NCBI RefSeq assembly: GCF_000208865.1
Contig: NC_018395.1
Span: forward strand, 1,643,920 to 1,707,919
Length of the DNA stretch: 64,000 nt
Source: Neospora caninum Liverpool
Lineage: Eukaryota; Apicomplexa; Conoidasida; Eucoccidiorida; Sarcocystidae
Direction of reading: 5' to 3'
A model generated the notes under the pieces. The model made no database searches and was not told where the DNA came from. It saw only the letters and a program-made list of their open reading frames with translations. Position 1 is the stretch's first letter; each line of letters starts with the position of its first letter. Of this stretch, positions 57,701 through 64,000 are shown one piece after another. The position numbers and the translations under genes are program-made.

Positions 57701-60700
57701 GGAGAAAAGCTGCAAGCGATGCTTTTCTTTGCTGACGCGAGTTCTTGTTCGAGCCGCGAGTGCATCTCGACAAGACCCTGGAAGATTTCGAACGAAAAGT
57801 GGACCTGAGGGTCATTTATGTCGAGGTCAACGCGGCCCGTGGCGCCCGGAACGCCCGAAAACGCCAGATATGACGGTGATATCGAGAGGAGATGGTCCGT
57901 GCGGATGTGCACATTGGGCAGCAAGACAGCACCGCTGAACCCCTCGAGAACAGCCGGGAGACCCCGGAGTGTTACGCGCCATCCGTCGTCTGCGTTGCGA
58001 TACAGGCGCGAACCTAGACGCCCGTGCTTCTGGTTCGTCGCACCTCCTGGGTTCCCCGCCACAAATAACCTTGCTCCGGACGTCCACGCCGCATTTCCCA
58101 CGTCGGGTGCGCCGCCCAGGCGATCAGATGCGACAGCCGCAGTCCCCGCGACTCCCTGGCCGATCCCATCGAACACTCCGTTCATGTACTCTGGTTGCAC
58201 AACGCCGTCGGACACTGCGGCCGGTCCCACCTGACTCTGAACGCCTTGGCCTGCAAGGCTCCCTCGGTCAGGGACACCGCTAGCCCCAAACGCCCCAAAT
58301 CCCGCGTCGTGGAACTTGCCAGGAGTTCCCATGAAGGTCCCCGTTTCGCTGGGCCACGCGCCGTTGCCAGGCCCCGGGGACGCGCCGCTGGGGGCAGGCG
58401 AGCCATCAGGCCACCCCGGAGGCGCGCCGGAATAGTTGCAGACGGATCCCCCGGCCCCTGCCATGGCACCAGCGGTCCCAAACCACTCGGCGTGTCCCTG
58501 GTATGTGGGCAGATGAATGAATCGGGAAAGGCCTGGAGAGACAAAGTCGATGAATGCTTCACTCGGCGTGGGCGTCCCAATCATCACACTTAGGCTGCGC
58601 ACACTGACCGCCGAGCTGACTTCCGCGCAGTGCTGCTGCACACTCAGCGAGCAGCAGACCAAAGCACCAACCGCGATCGTCTGGCGGTTCTTGCTGTTCT
58701 TCCGTTGCTCTTCGTCGAGGAGGAATCCGGCGACTTTGTAGGCAGTGGAGAGAATTTGCAGTCTGGGGAGCATGGAACCCGTCGAGGAAACCGACTGGGA
58801 CGTGCCAGAAAAGAGGACGTCGTCGTCTGATAGAGCGGAGCCCGATGAAGAAACATCGTCGCTGCCACCGCTGCTCGTACAGCTCACCATACTGCTCCCC
58901 GAAGGCTCAACGGTCGTGTTTGTTGACAACGACACGGATTCCGCGGAAACCGTCGAGCTTGCGTCGGCCCCGGTCGCCAGTGCGGCCGCGTGTCGCTCGC
59001 ACGCGTTCTCGATCCGTGGTTTCAACGACCCTTCTCCGGTCCCCGGCGTCGCCGTGCTGGGCGTTGTTGCCCGGATATTGGCAGTGCTGGCTGTCACCAG
59101 CGTCCGACCCAAGACAGCGCCAGCTTCGAGACCACCCACTGATCCATTGCCTGTGCAGAGCGGCCCTCCAACGTACCTTCCTCCTCCCCCCAGCGCTTCC
59201 GTCCCTACGGAATTGCGGAGCGCCATCGCGTCAGAAGGCGGCAGGACAAGCCACGCTTCAACGCCGTCGAGGTCGACTGACACCACTTTTCTTCTCTGTG
59301 AGACACCGACCGTGAGAAACAGCTTGCTTCGCTTCTTCGCAGACGCGACAGCCTCGCCAATCCCCTTGAAGACGGCAACAGTGGCGGCATTCGTGAACGA
59401 AGGAACGGAACCTGCAGCAGAACCACTTGACGCTCGAACGCTCCAAGAGAGATCTGCAGCCGGCACCCCGCCGTCGTCGCGATGCCGGCGCCACCGCTCG
59501 TGACGGGGCAAGCGTCGACACACACCGGACCCCAGATCGGGGACCCTGAAGTTGTCTTGACGAAGAATTCCCGGTGGACAGATTGTATGCGTCGCATCGG
59601 TTGCGCGTGGCGGGCTGGCGACGCCTTCGGGCGACGCGTGGTCTCGTCGGGCGTTACGCTGCGCGCGCGGGAAGAAGAAACTCTTCGGGACAGATCCCGA
59701 GCGGCTACGGCGGAACGAGAGAGACGGCGACCGCTGTGCGCCGGGCATGCTGCTGTTGGGCCCCCCTGAGCCAAGCCGTAAACGGCCAGATTGATCATCG
59801 TCTTCTCCGAAAGGTTCCTCCTCCATCGAATACTCTTCGAAGTCTAAAGGGTGTCCACCTGCCACGCAATTCTTGTTCTTTTTGCGGCCAAAGAGTCCTC
59901 GAATCCTGACAACCCTACGAAGCCGATCCTTCCCCACTCGTCGACCTGCCGCCGCTCGCTTCGCTGAAGCATCCGTAAGCACATCGGACCGGACCTCGCC
60001 GTCATCCTCCGCGCCGTCGACCAATCTACTGTAGACACCAGGATCACCCGGCAGTGGCGTGGCTGTCTCATAGCGTCCGAGGAACGAGCCGTAGTCACGG
60101 CCATCGTCTGGAGGGTCTTGACCTTTGAAAGGCTTTCTTTCCTGATACAGCCCATGGGATGAAGGCGACTGGAAGTCGTCGGAGCCCGAAATACGCCCCA
60201 GCAGGCGTCGAACCGTTTGTCTGCGCTGAAGCGTTGCCCCCCGGCCACCGCAGCTGTACGCAGTCCCCGAAGAAGCTGCAGTGGCGCTGGGGCGCCCTCC
60301 GAGACGGCTCCTCAGTTTCTTGAGCTTTCCGTTGTGGAACTCTAACAGTCCACTTGTGCTCATTCTTTGGAGGGAGTTCACTGCGTTGGAGGGCAGTCCC
60401 GCCGCGTCCTCTTCCTCGACTTGGAGTCTACGTCCCCATCGATCGAGGTGATCATCGGAAAATGTGGGAGACTGGGCGAGTGGATCCGGCTCCTCGTGGC
60501 CGCAATCGTCCTTCACGAGGCACTGGAGAGGCTCTTGAGGGAGGAGAGGAGGCAAGAGCGGGGGTAGCGTCAGATCGCCCAGCGCGGTACAGTCTACCGG
60601 CAGTTCAAACGCTGGAAACATAAGCTTGACGAGGCCGAGTCCCCGAACTTGTTTCATCATCCGCAGAAGCTGCAGCTGTTGTTCGTGCCGGTGGCGCGAA

Positions 60701-63700
60701 TGCGATCCACTGGTGAGACCGGCGTCTGCTTGGCTGTCATCGCTATGGGAAGGATCATCAGACCCTTCGAACGCGGTAGTCCCCACGAAAGGGCGACTGA
60801 ACAGAGTGTCTCTGTCACCAGCAGTGCTGAGATACGGCTCTTCAAGGCCTTCAGCCGAGCGGTCGACTAACGAGCTTCGTTCAAACTCCTCGAGGTTTCC
60901 GTAGAATTCACCACTGTCGCTCAGACGACCGCTGCGAGTGCGATGCACAGCGCCGTTCGCGTCCCCACGTTCTCCGGCTGCACCCGCTTCGGAGGACCCC
61001 GTTGTGATGAGCTCGAGTGTCTCTTCAGCTGCCAAATTTGCCTCTACAAGACACATTTGTTCACCGAGGAGATTTTTCACTCCCTCTCCCGAAAGGAACA
61101 TGGCCGTTGAGAAACAACACCCGAAATCAATCGCCGGATACATTACCTCTGCCTTCTGCTGCTGCTTCAAGAAATCGACGAGGAGGACCACCCAGCTTGC
61201 GCAACCCACCAAATGGTCGATTTGCGCCTCCACACGCGTCATGGCTACACGGCCCTTGGCCTCGACTACGGAACGCGAGCTCGTCACAGACAGCTGGAGA
61301 AACTTGTCCTCTATCCGGCCTGCGAGCATGGAAGAAAGGCCGAACCGCATAGCCTCTTTTTTCGCGACAGGCGGTGGGACGCCCATCCGGCCGCCGGCGC
61401 CGCCGTATTGCGGCCACCACGGCGCGGACGATGCAGTGCCTCCTGCGGCCTGACCGAATCCCCCAGGCGTTGACGAACTCAAAGGGATTGCGAACAGCCT
61501 TCGTAAAGATGAGGTGTTGCGTAACAGACGTGAGCCGTCTTGCGTGAAGATCGTCACATTTCCAACTGACAGCTCTAGACATCCTTGCACCGCTTCCGGT
61601 ACTCCCCACTCGATCCCCCCACTGTCAGTCAGGCGGTCGCCTTCCGCCGGCGTGTACGTTACCACCACCTTGTCCACCCGAACATCCAGGATCGCGGCGC
61701 GCCACGCGCTCGAGGTGACGGATCTTCCCTCTACAGAATCCTCGCCAGGCCGCGCGCGCGGCTCGGCTGACCACTGCCCCCCCACAGACGCCGGGGCCTC
61801 TCTCTGTCTAGGCCCCAGGCGGCCCCGCGACTCTTGAAAGAACTGCGCATGCGTCCCTGGCTGACTGGGCCCATCGCCGGGTACTTTTTCTGCGTCTGAC
61901 GTCGCCACCACGACGGTCCGGGCTGCAGCGACAGCCTGTGCGCTACTCGGACCCGATGGATCGTGCATTCGAGCCTGATCCAGCAGCTGGATCCGCAGGA
62001 CTGGGAGCCCAAGAGACAGAGGGCCGGCCCAGCCCAGAGAATCCGACCCAGCCTCAGAGGGCGCCCCGCGGCCCACACTCTGTCCACCGACTCTGTCGCG
62101 CACCTCATGACCGGTCGGTGGAACCCCAGCCTCCTCCAGACTGGGCAGCCGCCAGCCCCCCTCTTCGTCGAACACCGGGGGACCGGGTAGACCGCGAGGG
62201 GCTCCCGCGGCCCCGTACAGTGGCGCAGAGCCATAGAGGCTTTTAGGATGCACCCCTGGTGCCCCGCGACCCAGCGCAGAGCCATGATGTGGAGGCATTC
62301 CACCGGCAGCGGGAGCGAGATGGCCGTCTCGAACCGGTACGCCGTGGTTCGGATCGACGCCAAGCCGCTGCCAGCCACCCGGCGAAACAGTTCCTGCAGG
62401 AAGCTGCTCCCAACCAGCCGGTGCGTAGGGAGACCCCACATGCCCACGAGCGAAGCCTCCGGGCCCAGGACCGCCTCTGGCTCGGTACATCGCTGGCGAC
62501 GCCTGCGAAGGATCGACGTAGAACCCTTGTCCACGATTGGCCACCACAGGGCTGCGAGGCACGCCTGGCCCTAGATCGCCTTGCATGGGCGCAGAATACG
62601 CATACGGCGAGCTGGCTGCACGCTGTTCCGCGTCTTCCGCGCATTCACAGGACAATGTCGCAATGACGTCTACACAGACCGTAGGAGTGTGCGATAAAGC
62701 ACTGCAGCATCCCAGCCGATAGTACGGCGCGGCTCTCAACGGGATCCGATGAGCAGGCACAGCTAGATATCGTGTAGGGAAGGGGAGCACCCAAGCGGGG
62801 ATCTTCGCCGCCGCAAGTACAGCCGTTGTCGCAGGGAAGGAGACCTGGAGCGAGTCAATTCCAACGGAAAGGAAAACACTTTTCGGCAAGTGATCGAGAA
62901 AGGTGGATGCAAACCCCGCCGCCGCGCGAAACGTCTGGGACGAGTGGCCCCACAGCTTGTGGTCGACGCGATCGGCGGCGGCCTCCGCCGCCGCCTTCGC
63001 TCCCCTGCTGGGTCCCCCTGCCCCGTCCTTGGCTTTCCCGTCAAGTCGCGCGGCCCCAGCGCCTTCCTGGGCCTGGCCGGCTCCTCGTGGGTCAACGGCG
63101 GGCGCGTGCGCCACGCGTTCTCTGTCGGTATCCGACTCCCCGGCGCCGGGCCCCGTTTTCACGTTCTCCGCCGGCGGGTCCGAATGCTTTTTACCGCTCA
63201 CAGAATCCGCGGTTTCCTGTCCAAAATGGACACGCCCAGCAGAGGTTCCACTGACGCGCTCCCAGCTGCCGGTCGTCGTGTCTCTCCCCGCGTCAACTTC
63301 AGAGCCGAGGCAGAACGCGCTCCCGTCTGCAGCGGTCTCGCTGTGCTCTTGAATGATTCGCCCAATCTCTGTCTTGAAGCGCTGCAGGACTCCAACCAAC
63401 CCTCCTTCCGGTCTCGCCAGCTGCACCACGGTCTTCACCAGGAACGGGTCCACCGAGCAAAACGTGGGGTGGACAGACACCTTACACATCATCGCATTGT
63501 CGCCACCCTTGTCGTCTGCGTCGGCATAACTGCCGACATCTGCATTCTCCCAGTCTTTCAGACGGAACAGAATCTTGAGATGAGGATCCTGTGCACACGC
63601 ACGGCCGCCCACGTTCGCCGAAGCTTCCGGTCTGTGGCTAGCGGCAGCTCCGTCCGCTTTCTCGGCGTCTCTGTCGTCTGGAAAATGAGAAGATTCGTGG

Positions 63701-64000
63701 CGACTGTCGGACCCGCGTGACGAGCGCGCTCGCGTGGTGTAGGACTGGGTGGCGGGGTCGAAGCGCACACTCGCCAAATTCGACCGCTTCGCCTCGGCCA
63801 CCCCACCACCGACGCTCTCCAGTGTGCCGCCTGGGCTCCAACCGGCCCCCGGCCCCTTGTCCCCCGCCCCCTTTTTACCCTGTGCCCGCGCGCGAAGCAC
63901 ATGTTCATAAAGGAGCGTCTGCTCTCTCAATTCGTCTTGCTTCCTCTTCAGTTCCTGCTGTTCCTGATCTCGCTGCTTCCGAAGGAACGTTTGCTCCCCG
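45726..64000 (-). CDS. VPS13-family bridge-like lipid-transfer protein, C-terminal ~5,600 residues, 5' partial
   Basis: VPS13 proteins are rod-like channels that move glycerolipids between membranes at contact sites. Exons here: >64000 to about 50323, 49811-49114, 48741-47986, 47811-46691 and 46443-45726 (stop). The first is one open frame of at least 13.6 kb; its donor near 50323 (GTATGT) is unsure by a few bases because the next exon's phase does not fit it exactly. Family evidence includes RBG-like blocks (FSFEIFQGLVEM, VEFHDSHGSLMKVRIL), the VAB/SHR-BD region (VQIQNSCSMPLRIYEG, YFFENLTDATLAINGL, VSQLPFPVLVRDVRVKS, FQICNLTRYCLAYLPGE, VPTREWPVGF), and a C-terminal ATG2-C/PH-like region (LTVSIRTSEHRISRQVL, VKGATSGGNVFEGLVTGF, FGILNFLTSITEGFSNTLIG). 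Long Gly/Ser/Pro linkers inflate the protein. The N-terminal chorein domain must lie beyond the window. Confidence 0.92.

Noticed and set aside
59205..59798. Frames of 100-390 residues on either strand inside the VPS13 and CDC50 exons
   Set aside because: GC-rich exons leave several open frames. All lack domains and overlap a strongly supported coding frame.

Overview
The window looks like nuclear chromosomal DNA of a coccidian apicomplexan of the Toxoplasma/Neospora/Hammondia type. The grounds are GC-rich coding sequence, very long exons carrying Ser/Ala/Gly/Pro-rich low-complexity linkers, GT-AG introns of about 80-800 bases, many intronic (TA)n arrays, a eukaryotic tRNA-Pro, and a fragment of organellar (most likely mitochondrial) LSU rRNA inserted in nuclear DNA. 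The exact species cannot be fixed from the sequence alone.

Layout, left to right: (1) 2-3919 (+), the 3' part of a PP2C-type protein phosphatase with a very long N-terminal extension, open at the window edge. (2) 6381-10585 (-), a two-exon secretory-pathway protein with a recessed signal/anchor segment, a Cys-rich region, two basic 'KK-x-x-G-x-F' modules, a Q-rich coiled coil and a C-terminal membrane span. (3) 14015-17362 (+), a candidate gene made of a nonapeptide-repeat exon, several 30-51 base phase-0 microexons and a coiled-coil terminal exon. (4) 20908-23013 (+), a CDC50/LEM3 P4-ATPase flippase beta subunit. (5) 25662-33994 (-), a 16-exon membrane J-domain plus thioredoxin-like protein resembling DNAJC16/ERdj8. 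(6) About 35209-36060 (-), a weak gene candidate. (7) 36437-36601, an organellar LSU-rRNA fragment. (8) 38234-43099 (+), an eight-exon S58/DmpA-family aminopeptidase. (9) 44333-44404 (-), tRNA-Pro(CGG). (10) 45726-64000 (-), the C-terminal ~5,600 residues of a VPS13-type lipid-transfer protein, open at the right edge.

Several genes have a membrane-biology theme without being an operon: CDC50 chaperones lipid flippases, VPS13 moves bulk lipid at contact sites, and the J-protein is probably an ER-membrane co-chaperone. Exon models for genes 2, 3, 5, 8 and 10 were built by hand from reading frame, phase and GT-AG sites. The J-protein and S58 models close perfectly in phase (915 and 518 residues). 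The microexon gene is the least expected feature and the most speculative model. Intergenic blocks at 10.6-14.0, 17.4-20.9, 23.0-25.7 and 43.1-45.7 kb hold no gene I can support beyond those listed.
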